Shown here: piece after piece, positions 24,411 through 33,123 of the stretch
How positions within the stretch are numbered: position 1 is the stretch's first letter
How the letters are laid out: each line of letters begins with the position of its first letter
Assembly (NCBI GenBank): GCA_034007705.1
Contig: JAVEQK010000009.1
Coordinates: 34,781-98,780, forward strand
Origin: UBA10518 sp022837185
Lineage (GTDB): Bacteria > Desulfobacterota > Desulfobulbia > Desulfobulbales > Desulfobulbaceae
Direction: 5' to 3'
DNA length: 64,000 nucleotides
Notes under the pieces: model-generated
Databases searched by the model: none
Seen by the model: only the letters and a program-made list of their open reading frames with translations
Told to the model about the DNA's origin: nothing
Translations under genes and position numbers: made by a program

Positions 24411-26573
24411 ATGAAAAAATTCTCCCCGCCGCCGCGCCGGTTCCGTTTACCGTTCTTTGTGCTGGTGCTGTCCATTTGTCTCCTGCTGGAGTCCCCTCCT
24501 GGCATGCTCGCCCGGGCGGACGGCGTTTCGCATGTCGATGCCCTGCTGATTTCGGAAGTCCAAACAGTTCAACCCGGCGGCTCATTTTGGGCGGCGGTAC
24601 GGTTAACCATGCGTGAGGGCTGGTTCACCTATTGGCGCAATCCCGGCGATTTTGGCCTGGCAACTCAAATTGACTGGCACCTGCCCGACGGGTTTTCCGC
24701 CGGGCCGATACGCTGGCCCTATCCTGAGCGCATCGTCAAGGAACGGCAGGTGATGTACGGTTATTTCGATACGATTTTCCTGCTGACCGAAATTTCGGTT
24801 GCCCAAACGGTTCCGCCGGGGGAATCAGCCCTGCTGCAGGCCGAGGTCAGCTGGCTGGAATGCGGCCACATCTGTATCCCGGGCAATGCGGACGTCGAGG
24901 TCACCCTGGGGGTGAGGGCAAGTCCTCCTGAAGTGAATGATCAATTCCTGGAAACTTTTGCACTGGCCCGTTCACAGATCCCGATCACCGCGGACGATTG
25001 GCAGGTCAACGCAGTTCTTGACGGCAACAACCTGGTCCTCCAGGCGGTCAGGCCGGACTGGCTGCCGGATGGGCCGGGCCCGATTCGTTTTTTCCCCTAT
25101 CAGGCCAATGTGATTGACGACGCAGCCGGACAGTCCTCCGCAATGACCGGCAACGCCCGCCGTCTCTCCATACCTCTGGCGAAAACGAACCCCACGGTTC
25201 CCGATACGGTACGGGGCATCCTGATCAGCGAAAGCGGATGGCGGGGTCCCGGATCAGAGAAGGCCATGGAGATAACCGCACCACTTTCAGCCGACCTGCC
25301 GGCTGCAGGCTCGGCCTCTTCCGGTTTGACCAGCCTCTGGCTCGCGCTTCTGTTTTCCTTTATCGGCGGGATGATCCTCAACCTGATGCCGTGCGTGCTG
25401 CCCGTTTTGTCGATCAAGATCATGGGATTCGTTCATCAGGCCAGGGAGGAACAGGTCAAATCATGGCAGCACGGCGCCGTCTTTACCGCCGGGGTGCTGC
25501 TGTCATTCTGGACCCTCGCGGCCCTGTTGCTGCTCTTCAAGGCCGGCGGCGCTCAACTTGGCTGGGGTTTCCAACTCCAGTCCCCGGTTTTCCTGGTCCT
25601 CCTGTCATCGTTCCTGTTCCTGTTCGGGTTGAGCATGTTCGGCGTGTTCGAGATCGGCACTTCGCTCACCGCCGTGGCCGGTAAAACCCGGGGAATCATC
25701 GGCTTTGGCGGTTCGTTCCTCAGCGGTATAACGGCTACGGTGGTCGCAACGCCCTGCACCGCTCCTTTTATGGGTTCAGCCCTGGGATTTTCCCTGACCC
25801 AGCCGGCCTGGACTTCCCTGCTGATATTTACCTTCCTCGGCCTGGGCATGGCGACGCCCTACGTACTGATCAGCTCCTTTCCCGCGTTACTCAGATTCGT
25901 CCCGAAACCCGGCCGCTGGATGGAATCGTTGAAGCAGTTCATGGGCTTTCTCCTGCTGGCCAGCGTCATCTGGCTGCTCTGGATCCTGGGCCTCCAGGCC
26001 GGTTCCTCTGCGGTGATCCTGATGCTGTCCGTCCTGCTTGTTTCCGCCATCGGCGGCTGGATCTACGGCCGCTGGGGAACTCTGTCCATGCCCAGGCACA
26101 AACGGATCGCGGCGGCGGTCCTGGCGTGTATATTGATCGCCGGCGCCAATACCTACACGCTGGCCAATATCGACAGGTACTCTGTCCGGCAGAATCAACC
26201 GGGACAAAACAGCGGCGGCATCGAATGGGAACCCTATTCGGAAGAAGCCGTTGCCCTGATGCAACGGGAAGGACAACCCGTGTTCATCGATTTTACCGCA
26301 GCCTGGTGCCTCAGTTGCCAGGTCAATGAACGGGTCACCTTCAATTCCGGGGAAGTGCGGGAAAAATTCAAAACGCTGAACATCCGGTCCTTCAAGGCGG
26401 ACTGGACGTCAAGGGATGAACGGATTACCCGCGCCCTGGCCCGGTACGGGCGCAACAGCGTTCCATTGTACATTTTGTATTCGGGAGTCCCGGGGGATGC
26501 GCCGCAGATTCTGCCGGAAATCATCACCCCCGGAATCGTGCTGAATGCGCTGAAAGCGATTGAAGAAAATTAA
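24411..26573 (+). CDS. ScsB/DsbD-like protein-disulfide reductase
   Basis: This is an inner-membrane thiol-disulfide transporter of about 720 residues. The signal peptide is followed by a periplasmic N-terminal domain with TYWRNPGDFGLATQ and a cysteine pair in WLECGHICIPG (Cys151, Cys155), typical of the ScsB branch. Eight membrane spans follow, with the redox cysteines in NLMPCVLPVL (Cys328) and TPCTAPFMG (Cys449). The C-terminal thioredoxin domain has WCLSC (Cys633, Cys636). Electrons would pass from cytoplasmic thioredoxin through the membrane to periplasmic partners. No ScsC/DsbC-type partner is adjacent. The start ATG at 24411 lacks a strong ribosome binding site. Confidence 0.9.
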   Translation: MKKFSPPPRRFRLPFFVLVLSICLLLESPPGMLARADGVSHVDALLISEVQTVQPGGSFWAAVRLTMREGWFTYWRNPGDFGLATQIDWHLPDGFSAGPIRWPYPERIVKERQVMYGYFDTIFLLTEISVAQTVPPGESALLQAEVSWLECGHICIPGNADVEVTLGVRASPPEVNDQFLETFALARSQIPITADDWQVNAVLDGNNLVLQAVRPDWLPDGPGPIRFFPYQANVIDDAAGQSSAMTGNARRLSIPLAKTNPTVPDTVRGILISESGWRGPGSEKAMEITAPLSADLPAAGSASSGLTSLWLALLFSFIGGMILNLMPCVLPVLSIKIMGFVHQAREEQVKSWQHGAVFTAGVLLSFWTLAALLLLFKAGGAQLGWGFQLQSPVFLVLLSSFLFLFGLSMFGVFEIGTSLTAVAGKTRGIIGFGGSFLSGITATVVATPCTAPFMGSALGFSLTQPAWTSLLIFTFLGLGMATPYVLISSFPALLRFVPKPGRWMESLKQFMGFLLLASVIWLLWILGLQAGSSAVILMLSVLLVSAIGGWIYGRWGTLSMPRHKRIAAAVLACILIAGANTYTLANIDRYSVRQNQPGQNSGGIEWEPYSEEAVALMQREGQPVFIDFTAAWCLSCQVNERVTFNSGEVREKFKTLNIRSFKADWTSRDERITRALARYGRNSVPLYILYSGVPGDAPQILPEIITPGIVLNALKAIEEN

Positions 26574-26668
26574 CCGGCCCGGCCATGACGGGTCGATGCC
26601 TTGCCGGCCGCAACAATTTACAGTAACGAAACCGTAATCGGAATGACAGAAATGACGCTCGGCTCCTT

Positions 26669-27001
26669 TCAGGGATAAACAGCCATGCCCAATTCGAAGC
26701 GTCCTTCTTTTCGAGAGGGATGACACCATCGTACTTCACCCACTTTTGACACAACATGATCCGGCAGATCATAATCAAACACAAACCCGACAATGGAGCC
26801 CGCCGCAAACCTCCTGGGACTTTCCAGCCGGAATCCGCCATGGCTGAAATCGAGGGTCTTGGCGCTGAAGTTGGCGATATTGGTCGGCTCATTGGGATCA
26901 TGAACAAACATTTTGACGTGCAGCACCTTGGCAAAGCGCGGGAATCTGCGCCGTTCATGCCTCCCCTGTTCTTTTGTCAACCTGTCGATGTCCCGGTCCA
27001 T
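26669..27001 (-). CDS. PilZ-domain protein (c-di-GMP binding)
   Basis: This single-domain PilZ protein has 110 residues. The two c-di-GMP motifs are present: an RxxxR-type segment (ERRRFPRFAK, about residues 16-25) and DFSHGGFRLE (about 51-60, the D/N-x-S-x-x-G pattern). The protein probably binds cyclic di-GMP and acts through an unknown partner to modulate motility or surface behaviour. It is convergent with the ScsB-like gene, with 95 bases between the stops, and has no obvious operon partner. Confidence 0.85.
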   Translation of the reverse strand: MDRDIDRLTKEQGRHERRRFPRFAKVLHVKMFVHDPNEPTNIANFSAKTLDFSHGGFRLESPRRFAAGSIVGFVFDYDLPDHVVSKVGEVRWCHPSRKEGRFELGMAVYP

Positions 27002-27236
27002 TGCGCACCCCCAGTCATAGCGTGCTGTCTACGCAGACAAATTCATGCATGGATGGTTCTCTCCCTTTCGACCATGCAAGGAAGAGACCATACCGGCATT
27101 TTTTTAGCAAGTCCAGCGGTTCTGCCTGATGCGGGGCGGGACCGCCTCAATCGGCGAAGGACCCGCCGCCTGGAAAGTACGCCCCATCGATTAATCTCCT
27201 TTCCTTGTCCTTGTTGCACATCAGGTGCGGTTCAAT

Positions 27237-27270
27237 AAAAAAAGGGTTTAAGCAAATTGCCTAAACCCTT
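27237..27270 (-). terminator. Intrinsic terminator after tRNA-Pro
   Basis: The stem AAGGGTTTA/TAAACCCTT (27242-27250 with 27262-27270) is followed on the minus strand by a run of T. It lies about 9 bases beyond the 3' end of tRNA-Pro and probably ends the whole translation-gene operon. Confidence 0.85.
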
Positions 27271-27278
27271 GATATTAC

Positions 27279-27355
27279 TGGTCGGGACGAGAGGATTTGA
27301 ACCTCCGGCCCCCTGAACCCCATTCAGGTGCGCTACCAGACTGCGCTACGTCCCG
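27279..27355 (-). tRNA. tRNA-Pro (anticodon GGG)
   Basis: A complete cloverleaf is read on the minus strand: acceptor stem CGGGACG/CGTCCCG, D arm GCGC/GCGC, anticodon stem CCTGA/TCAGG with loop carrying GGG, T arm with GGTTCAAATCC, discriminator A and an encoded CCA (77 bases). It is placed after the merR-like gene at the end of the pheST-ihfA-merR group, as in related Deltaproteobacteria. Confidence 0.97.
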
Positions 27356-27383
27356 ACCCATTCCAGTTGTTCGTTATTTTTCC

Positions 27384-27782
27384 CTAAAAACGCAGGGACC
27401 TGAGGGCCAGCAGCTGCTGGATCCGTTTCAGTTCCTTTTTAATGTCCTCCAGGCGGGGGTCAACCGGCGCCGGCGGGCCTGTTTCGCTTTCAGTGCCTGC
27501 GGGTGATTTACCCGAAAGCAACTCCCGGCGCAATATTTTCCTGGCCCCGGATATGGTGTACCCCTGATTGTGGAGCAATTCCTTGATCAGCAGCAGGGCT
27601 TCCACATCTTTCTTCCGGTACAGCCGCTGCTTCGACTTGGCCCGGCGGGGCCTGACAATGGCAAACTCCGATTCCCAGAAACGCAGCACATGAGCTTCAA
27701 CTCCGACAAGGCTGCTGACCTCGCCGATCCGATAGTAGACCTTGTCCGGTATCTGCGGTTCCTTGAAATCCTGCAGTTTCAC
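27384..27782 (-). CDS. MerR-family regulator of the ihfA operon
   Basis: This 132-residue protein has a MerR-type winged helix-turn-helix at the N-terminus (VYYRIGEVSSLVGVEAHVLRFWESEF, about residues 15-40, then QRLYRKKDVEALLLIKELL). A short C-terminal part rich in charged residues may form the dimerising coiled coil (about 110-128). No ligand-binding cysteines or effector domain are present. The gene always-seen neighbour pattern ihfA-merR-tRNA-Pro is found in many Deltaproteobacteria; the regulon is not known. It starts 2 bases after the ihfA stop and is therefore co-transcribed. Confidence 0.88.
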   Translation of the reverse strand: MKLQDFKEPQIPDKVYYRIGEVSSLVGVEAHVLRFWESEFAIVRPRRAKSKQRLYRKKDVEALLLIKELLHNQGYTISGARKILRRELLSGKSPAGTESETGPPAPVDPRLEDIKKELKRIQQLLALRSLRF

Positions 27783-27784
27783 AT

Positions 27785-28072
27785 TTATTTATTCAACCGT
27801 TCCCGAAGCTGTTTACTTGGCCTGAAGGAAACCATCTTGCGCTTGGAGATGGTCATGGATTCCCCGGTGCGCGGATTCCGTCCCCTGCGGGGGGCCTTGT
27901 CGCGAACGGCAAGGGTCCCGAACTGCACCAGTTTAACCGATTCTCCATCGATCAGCGATTCCTTGAGCACCGAAAAAACCGTATCAACTATATCAGAGCT
28001 GTTCCGCTGGGACAAACCAAGTTGTTCGTTGACGGCTGCAGCCAGCTCCTTGCGTGTAACATTACCATTCAT
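27785..28072 (-). CDS. ihfA: Integration host factor alpha subunit
   Basis: This is a 95-residue member of the HU/IHF family that bends DNA. The segment VTRKELAAAVNEQLGL at the start, VKLVQFGTLAVRDKAPRRGRNPRTGE with the conserved Pro in the DNA-inserting beta arm (about residues 50-75), and the C-terminal VSFRPSKQLRERLN are typical of the alpha subunit. Linkage with pheT is the classical position of ihfA. The ATG at 28072 is preferred because AGGAG lies 7 bases upstream, overlapping the end of pheT; an earlier ATG at 28093 would overlap pheT. Confidence 0.92.
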   Translation of the reverse strand: MNGNVTRKELAAAVNEQLGLSQRNSSDIVDTVFSVLKESLIDGESVKLVQFGTLAVRDKAPRRGRNPRTGESMTISKRKMVSFRPSKQLRERLNK

Positions 28073-28085
28073 TGCATCACTCCTG

Positions 28086-30527
28086 CTACTCACGATATCG
28101 TCCCCGGAAACGGGACATAAGGGTATTTACAATTTTCTCATGAACAATGTCAACCGTTTCATCGTCCAGGGTCCGCTCCGGAGAGCGGTAGGTCACGGAT
28201 ATGGCCACGCTCTTCATACCCTGTTCAATGGGTTTTCCCTGGTACACATCAAACAGTTCGGTATTTTCAACGTGCACCACGTCAAGTTCGCGGATGGTGC
28301 TGAGCAGTTTGCCGGCCGGGACATCCTCGGGAACGATCAGGGCGATGTCCCTCTTCACCCAGGGATAGCGGGGCAGCTGCCGGAAAACTTTCTCCACCCG
28401 GGGAAGTTCATTGACGGCACTCAGGTCCAATTCAAGAAAATACACATCCTGCTTGATGCCGAACAGTTTGAGGACCTGCCGATCAATGGTGCCGATGGCT
28501 CCCAGCCGCTTCTCTCCGTCGCCGATTTGCATCTCGGTTCCCGGCTGAATATAGGGTTCCGCCGTTGAAGAAACCGGGAGAAATTCTATCGGTCCGGTCT
28601 GTCCCGTAACGGCCAGGGCGGTAAAAAGGGACTCGGCCGCGCCCTTGACGTCGAAAATGTCGGCCTCGCAAGCCGAGAAATAAAGGGGCGGTGCATCGGG
28701 ATACCGCTTGCCGCTCATCACCGCGCAGAGCTGAAACCGCTCTACCGGCAGTTCTCCCTCCTGGTGCTGGAAAAAAATCTTGCCGATTTCAAAAAGGGCG
28801 ACATCCGGCTTCTGGTGGTTCAGGTTATGGCGCAGATTTTCCAGCAGGCCCGGAAGGAGCATGGTGCGCATGACATCCTGTTCCTCGCTGAGCGGATTCC
28901 GGAGCCTGGTGGCCATGCGCCGCGGGTCATCGGCCGCCAACCCGAGGCGGTCACAATGTCTGCCTGCGGTAAAGCTGTAATTGATGGCCTCGGTAAAACC
29001 GCGGGCAATGAAATTGTCGGCCGCCCTGCGCCGAAGACTCCGCAAGGGCTCGCGCTGGGGATAATCCATGGTGATCAGGGGCAGCTTGACGGGGATATTG
29101 TTGTAGCCGACCAGCCGTGCGACCTCCTCAACCAGGTCCACCTCACGCTCGATATCGACGCGGAAGCTCGGGACGGTGACCATCAGGCTCTCCCCGTCAT
29201 GCTCTGCCACGCCGAACTCGATGCTGGCAAGGTGGCCGGCAATCCGGCTGGCTGAGAGCTCCATGCCCAGAAGGTCGCAGACCCTCGGCACCCGAAGGCG
29301 GAGAACCTGTTCGGGCTTTTTGCCGGGATAGAGATCAACGCCTCCTTCGACAAGCCGGGCGCCGGCCAATTCGACCATCAGCCCGACCGCCCGCTCCAGG
29401 GCGACATCCACTCCGTCGGGATCAATGCCGCGCTCAAAGCGATAGGAAGCCTCCGAGGCGATATTGAGCCTGCGGGCGGTCCTGCGGATGCTGAGGGGAT
29501 TGAAGCAGGCCGATTCAAGCAGAACCTCGGTGGTCCGATCCGTCACCTCCGATTCCAGACCGCCCATGATGCCCGCCACCGCGACCGGCCGCTCGGCGTC
29601 ACAGATCATGAGCATGTCGGGTTCCAGGGGACGGACAACATTGTCCAGGGTCGTGAAAGTCTTTTCGGCCGCGCCGGGACAGCGGACCACAATGCGGCCG
29701 CCAGCCAGCCGGTTGAAATCAAAGGCGTGAAGAGGCTGGCCCAGCTCGAGCATGACATAATTGGTAATGTCGACGATATTGTTGATGGGCCGCATGCCGA
29801 CGGCCAGCAGGCGCTGCTGCATCCAGCGGGGCGAAGGGCCTATTTTGATCCCGGTGAGCTTGCGGGCCGCGTAACGGGGACACAGATCCGGCTCCCGGAT
29901 CTCGACGCCGAAATCGGGATGAGCATCACCCAGCCGGGGAAGCGCCGCACGGTCCAGGGGTTTTCGCAGAGGGACGCCGGCAAAGCCGGCGACTTCCCTG
30001 GCCACGCCGACCACGCTCGCGCAGTCGGGCCGGTTGGGGGTCAGGTCGATTTCGACCAGCACATCGTCAAGACCCAGCGCCGGGGCCAGAGCAAGGCCGG
30101 GCTCGATCCCGGGCGGGATTTCCAGGATACCGCCGTGGTCGTCATTGATGCCCAGCTCCCGGCCCGAACAGAGCATGCCGTGAGATTCCTGGCCGCGGAC
30201 CTTCGTCTTTCTGATCCGCAGACCATCGGACAGGGTGACTCCCGGGCGGGCCAGGGCGGTCACCATTCCCTCCCTGGCATTCGGCGCGCCGCACACCACC
30301 TGAATCGTTTCTTCACCCGTGTCGACGTCGCAGACCGTCAGCCGGTCGGCGTTGGGATGCTGGCGGACCCTGACAATTTTCGCCGTGATAATATCCTCAA
30401 GTCCCCTGGACATGTCCGTCAGTGAATCGACTTCCAGGCCGAGCATGGTGAGCCCGCCCCCTATCCGCTCGGGTTGCAGGCCGTCGAGACTGACGTATTC
30501 ATTGAGCCATTTCAGCGTGAACTTCAT
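28086..30527 (-). CDS. pheT: Phenylalanyl-tRNA synthetase beta subunit
   Basis: This is the large subunit of the (alpha-beta)2 enzyme that charges tRNA-Phe. Domains in order are the N-terminal MKFTLKWLNEYV start, the EMAP/OB-type tRNA-binding domain (about residues 40-150, with HPNADRLTVCDVD), B3/B4 editing domain (about 215-380, with HAFDFNRL), B5 domain, and the C-terminal anticodon-binding ferredoxin-like fold (PRYPWVKRDIALIV). The length of about 813 residues is normal. The ATG at 30527, with CGGAGAA just upstream, matches the usual N-terminus. A gap of about 230 bases without a gene separates it from pheS. Confidence 0.96.
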   Translation of the reverse strand: MKFTLKWLNEYVSLDGLQPERIGGGLTMLGLEVDSLTDMSRGLEDIITAKIVRVRQHPNADRLTVCDVDTGEETIQVVCGAPNAREGMVTALARPGVTLSDGLRIRKTKVRGQESHGMLCSGRELGINDDHGGILEIPPGIEPGLALAPALGLDDVLVEIDLTPNRPDCASVVGVAREVAGFAGVPLRKPLDRAALPRLGDAHPDFGVEIREPDLCPRYAARKLTGIKIGPSPRWMQQRLLAVGMRPINNIVDITNYVMLELGQPLHAFDFNRLAGGRIVVRCPGAAEKTFTTLDNVVRPLEPDMLMICDAERPVAVAGIMGGLESEVTDRTTEVLLESACFNPLSIRRTARRLNIASEASYRFERGIDPDGVDVALERAVGLMVELAGARLVEGGVDLYPGKKPEQVLRLRVPRVCDLLGMELSASRIAGHLASIEFGVAEHDGESLMVTVPSFRVDIEREVDLVEEVARLVGYNNIPVKLPLITMDYPQREPLRSLRRRAADNFIARGFTEAINYSFTAGRHCDRLGLAADDPRRMATRLRNPLSEEQDVMRTMLLPGLLENLRHNLNHQKPDVALFEIGKIFFQHQEGELPVERFQLCAVMSGKRYPDAPPLYFSACEADIFDVKGAAESLFTALAVTGQTGPIEFLPVSSTAEPYIQPGTEMQIGDGEKRLGAIGTIDRQVLKLFGIKQDVYFLELDLSAVNELPRVEKVFRQLPRYPWVKRDIALIVPEDVPAGKLLSTIRELDVVHVENTELFDVYQGKPIEQGMKSVAISVTYRSPERTLDDETVDIVHEKIVNTLMSRFRGRYRE

Positions 30528-30754
30528 TTCTCCGTTTCCATCTCTCGGATCAGGGGCCGGGAATACCACCGGACGGTGCCGCAACGCAGCCATTCCCGAC
30601 GCAGTGGAGGCTGTGGCGCTCCCTGTCGGGAAAAACGGCTCCGGTGCTCCTCGATGGCTTCCCCGGGGTCAGGCCCTCAGGGCGTCGGCAGCCGGGCGGA
30701 CCATGGAAAGCGGTCCGCTCAAACCGGGGAAAACCGGGACAACTTCTGTTACGG

Positions 30755-31762
30755 TTAAAACTGGCCCAGAAAACGCAGGTCGTTTTCATAAAACAACCTG
30801 ATATCGTCAATACCGTACTTCAACATGGCAATCCGTTCGACGCCAAGTCCGAAGGCAAAGCCGCTGTAGGCGTCCGGATCGTAATTGACCATCTTCAGCA
30901 CTTCGGGATCGATCAGACCTGCTCCGAGGATTTCGAGCCAGCCGGTACGCTTGCAGACCCGGCACCCCTTTCCGCCGCAGATGACGCAGGCGATGTCGAC
31001 TTCGGCGCTCGGTTCGGTGAATGGAAAGAAACTGGGCCTGAACCTGAGCGCCAGGTCATCATCGAACATCCGCCGGGTAAAAATGGTCAACACACCCTTG
31101 AGGTCGGCAAAGGAAACCCGGCGGTCGACGAGAAATCCTTCAACCTGATGAAACATCGGCGTATGGGTAATGTCCGAATCGCAGCGGTACACCTTGCCCG
31201 GCGCGATATAGCGAAGGGGCGGCTCCTGCGCCTCCATTATCCTGGCCTGCATCGGCGACGTGTGGGTGCGCAGAAGGATGGAATCCGACACATAGAACGT
31301 GTCGTGCATGGCGCGGGCCGGATGATGTTCGGGAATATTCAGGGCCGCGAAATTGTAATGGTCCAGTTCGACGTCCGGTCCTTCGGCCACGGCAAAACCC
31401 ATGCCCTCGAATATAGCGCAGATCTCCTCCATCACCTGGGTCACCGGATGGAGTTTGCCGAAAGGAATGTGCCGGCCGGGCAGGCTTAAATCTTCTGCGG
31501 CCTTTGTCGGTGCTGACGCCCCCGCCAGTGCCTGCTTTTTCTCTTCGTAAAGCTTCTCTATCCCCTGCTTGACAGTGTTGGCAAGCTGGCCGAGCCTCGG
31601 CCGGTCCTCGGGGCTGACCGTACCCAACCGGCGCATGACGGTTGAGAACAGTCCCTTTCTTCCCAGGAATCTGACCCGGAATGCTTCAAGTTCCGCAGGC
31701 TCCGCAACCGCATCAAGGGTATTGCGGGCCTCCTGCGCGAGCCTGTTGAGTTCGTCTTCCAT
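30755..31762 (-). CDS. pheS: Phenylalanyl-tRNA synthetase alpha subunit
   Basis: This is the catalytic subunit. The N-terminal coiled coil (about residues 1-85) is followed by the class II core: motif 2 region with HTSPMQARIM and KVYRCDSDITHTPMFHQVEG, the cysteine cluster (CVICGGKGCRVCKRTGW), and motif 3 GFAFGLGVERIAML. In many PheS proteins the FRPSFFPFTEPSAEVD segment is diagnostic, and it is intact. Length (335) is normal. It starts 7 bases after the rplT stop with an AGCAGGAA site, so it belongs to the thrS-infC-rpmI-rplT-pheS run. Confidence 0.97.
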   Translation of the reverse strand: MEDELNRLAQEARNTLDAVAEPAELEAFRVRFLGRKGLFSTVMRRLGTVSPEDRPRLGQLANTVKQGIEKLYEEKKQALAGASAPTKAAEDLSLPGRHIPFGKLHPVTQVMEEICAIFEGMGFAVAEGPDVELDHYNFAALNIPEHHPARAMHDTFYVSDSILLRTHTSPMQARIMEAQEPPLRYIAPGKVYRCDSDITHTPMFHQVEGFLVDRRVSFADLKGVLTIFTRRMFDDDLALRFRPSFFPFTEPSAEVDIACVICGGKGCRVCKRTGWLEILGAGLIDPEVLKMVNYDPDAYSGFAFGLGVERIAMLKYGIDDIRLFYENDLRFLGQF

Positions 31763-31769
31763 TTCCTGC

Positions 31770-32123
31770 TCAGGAGGAAACCCCGGCCGCCTTCACCACC
31801 TCGCTGAAGGCCTTTGGATCGACGATTGCAAGATTCGACAGGACCTTGCGATCCAGGTCGATGCCGGCTTTTTTCATGCCGTTGATCAACCTGCTGTAGC
31901 TGGTACCGTTCATCTTGGCCGCGGCTGCGATGCGGGTAATCCACAGGTTGCGGAAATTCCGCTTTTTGGTCCTGCGGTCACGGTAGGCAAAGCACAGGGC
32001 CCGATCAACGGCTTCGGTCACCGTCCGGTACAGGCGATGTTTGCCGCCCCGGTACCCCTTGGCCATTTTCAATACTTTATTTCTTCTCCGGCGGGCTTTG
32101 AATCCGCGTGTCACACGTGACAT
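31770..32123 (-). CDS. rplT: 50S ribosomal protein bL20
   Basis: bL20 is a highly basic 117-residue protein needed for early assembly of the large subunit. The N-terminal tail is lysine- and arginine-rich (FKARRRRNKVLKMAKGYRG), followed by the globular domain with RKFRNLWITRIAAAAK-like and GTSYSRLINGMKKAGIDLDRKVLSNLAI segments. In other bacteria L20 represses its own operon by binding mRNA upstream of rpmI; a similar role here is plausible but no leader structure was identified. It follows rpmI with a gap of 157 bases. Confidence 0.97.
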   Translation of the reverse strand: MSRVTRGFKARRRRNKVLKMAKGYRGGKHRLYRTVTEAVDRALCFAYRDRRTKKRNFRNLWITRIAAAAKMNGTSYSRLINGMKKAGIDLDRKVLSNLAIVDPKAFSEVVKAAGVSS

Positions 32124-32280
32124 TGTCTTACTCCAGAATTACGGTTGAAATTGGTTGTTGATCATCCTCAATGATGGGCCGGCGGCGGCGTCACAACGTA
32201 TCTTGGGCCGTTGTTCCGGTTTCCGCCTTTCCCTCGTCATGAGAACGGGGGCTTCCCGGATCCGGTTCCGCCTGCTCCGC

Positions 32281-32478
32281 CTACAGATAAGGCAGCATGC
32301 GTTTGACCGAACGCCGGTCGGAGTGGGCGATCAGGTCGGATTTACGCAGGTTCCGTTTCCGCTTGGTTGTTTTTTTGGTCAGGATGTGGCTGCTGTACGC
32401 CTTGTTGCGCTTGATCTTACCTGAACCGGTCGCTTTAAAGCGTTTGGCAGCGCCTCTGTTCGTTTTCATCTTCGGCAT
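32281..32478 (-). CDS. rpmI: 50S ribosomal protein bL35
   Basis: This is the 65-residue bL35, with the standard sequence pattern MPKMKTNRGAAKRFKATGSGKIKR at the start and a basic C-terminus ending in VKRMLPYL. An AGGAGAA site precedes the ATG. It lies between infC (61 bases upstream) and rplT, the universal order of the IF3-L35-L20 operon. Confidence 0.97.
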   Translation of the reverse strand: MPKMKTNRGAAKRFKATGSGKIKRNKAYSSHILTKKTTKRKRNLRKSDLIAHSDRRSVKRMLPYL

Positions 32479-32539
32479 AATGTTCTCCTTCCGCGCCTGT
32501 ACGCGGATATATTATATAAACCGGAATTTGGAAGACGGG

Positions 32540-33085
32540 TCAGGATTTCGGCCCCACCAGCATGACCAACTGGCGCCCTTCCATGGACGGCTCCTGTTGG
32601 ATAACGCAATCGTCACGGAGCATTTCCGCTATCCTTTTCATGGCCTCGAGGCCGATGCTCTGGGCGTAAACTATTTCACGGCCCCGGAACCGCATGGTGA
32701 TCTTGACCTTGTTCTTCTGCTCCAAAAACTTTTTAACCTGCTTGATCTTGAAGTTGAGATCATGCTCCTCGGTTTTCGGGCGGAACTTGATCTCCTTGGT
32801 TTCAACGATGGTCTGTTTTTTCTTTGCTTCCTTCTGCTTCTTGCTCAGCTCGTACCGGTACTTGTCATAATCCATGATCCGGCAAACGGGAGGATCGGCT
32901 GTTGCCGCGACTTCGACCAGGTCGAAGTCCTGATCATAGGCCTTGCGCATCGCTTCATCGATAGATAAGATACCCAGCTGTTCGCCGTCGATGTTGATCA
33001 CGCGGACCTTGGGAGAGGTAATCTCTTCATTCACCCTGGCTTTTATGTCCTGACTCGGCTGCGCCTTCCTTCCTCGTTTTTTGAT
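32540..33085 (-). CDS. infC: Translation initiation factor IF-3, apparently with an AUC start
   Basis: IF-3 binds the 30S subunit, prevents subunit joining and checks the start codon. The N-domain begins around RVNEEI and includes DPPVCRIMDYDKYRYE; the C-domain includes EIKFRPKTEEHDLNFKI and MRFRGREI. No good ATG, GTG or TTG fits: a GTG at 33032-33034 lies inside the conserved KARVNEEI and has no ribosome binding site. Seventeen codons upstream an in-frame ATC (33083-33085) follows GAGGAGG by 7 bases and gives a normal basic N-terminus. AUU/AUC/AUA starts are the known hallmark of infC, where they let IF-3 repress its own translation. Confidence 0.9.
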   Translation of the reverse strand: MKKRGRKAQPSQDIKARVNEEITSPKVRVINIDGEQLGILSIDEAMRKAYDQDFDLVEVAATADPPVCRIMDYDKYRYELSKKQKEAKKKQTIVETKEIKFRPKTEEHDLNFKIKQVKKFLEQKNKVKITMRFRGREIVYAQSIGLEAMKRIAEMLRDDCVIQQEPSMEGRQLVMLVGPKS

Positions 33086-33100
33086 AACCGTTCCTCCTCT
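33083..33100 (-). promoter_or_regulatory. infC ribosome binding site with non-canonical AUC start
   Basis: On the minus strand AGAGGAGG (about 33093-33100) is followed after 7 bases by ATC (33085-33083) in frame with IF-3. This is the best Shine-Dalgarno site in the region and marks the ATC as start codon, consistent with IF-3 autoregulation. Confidence 0.75.
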
Positions 33101-33123
33101 TGGTTATTCCTCTTCAGCGGTAA

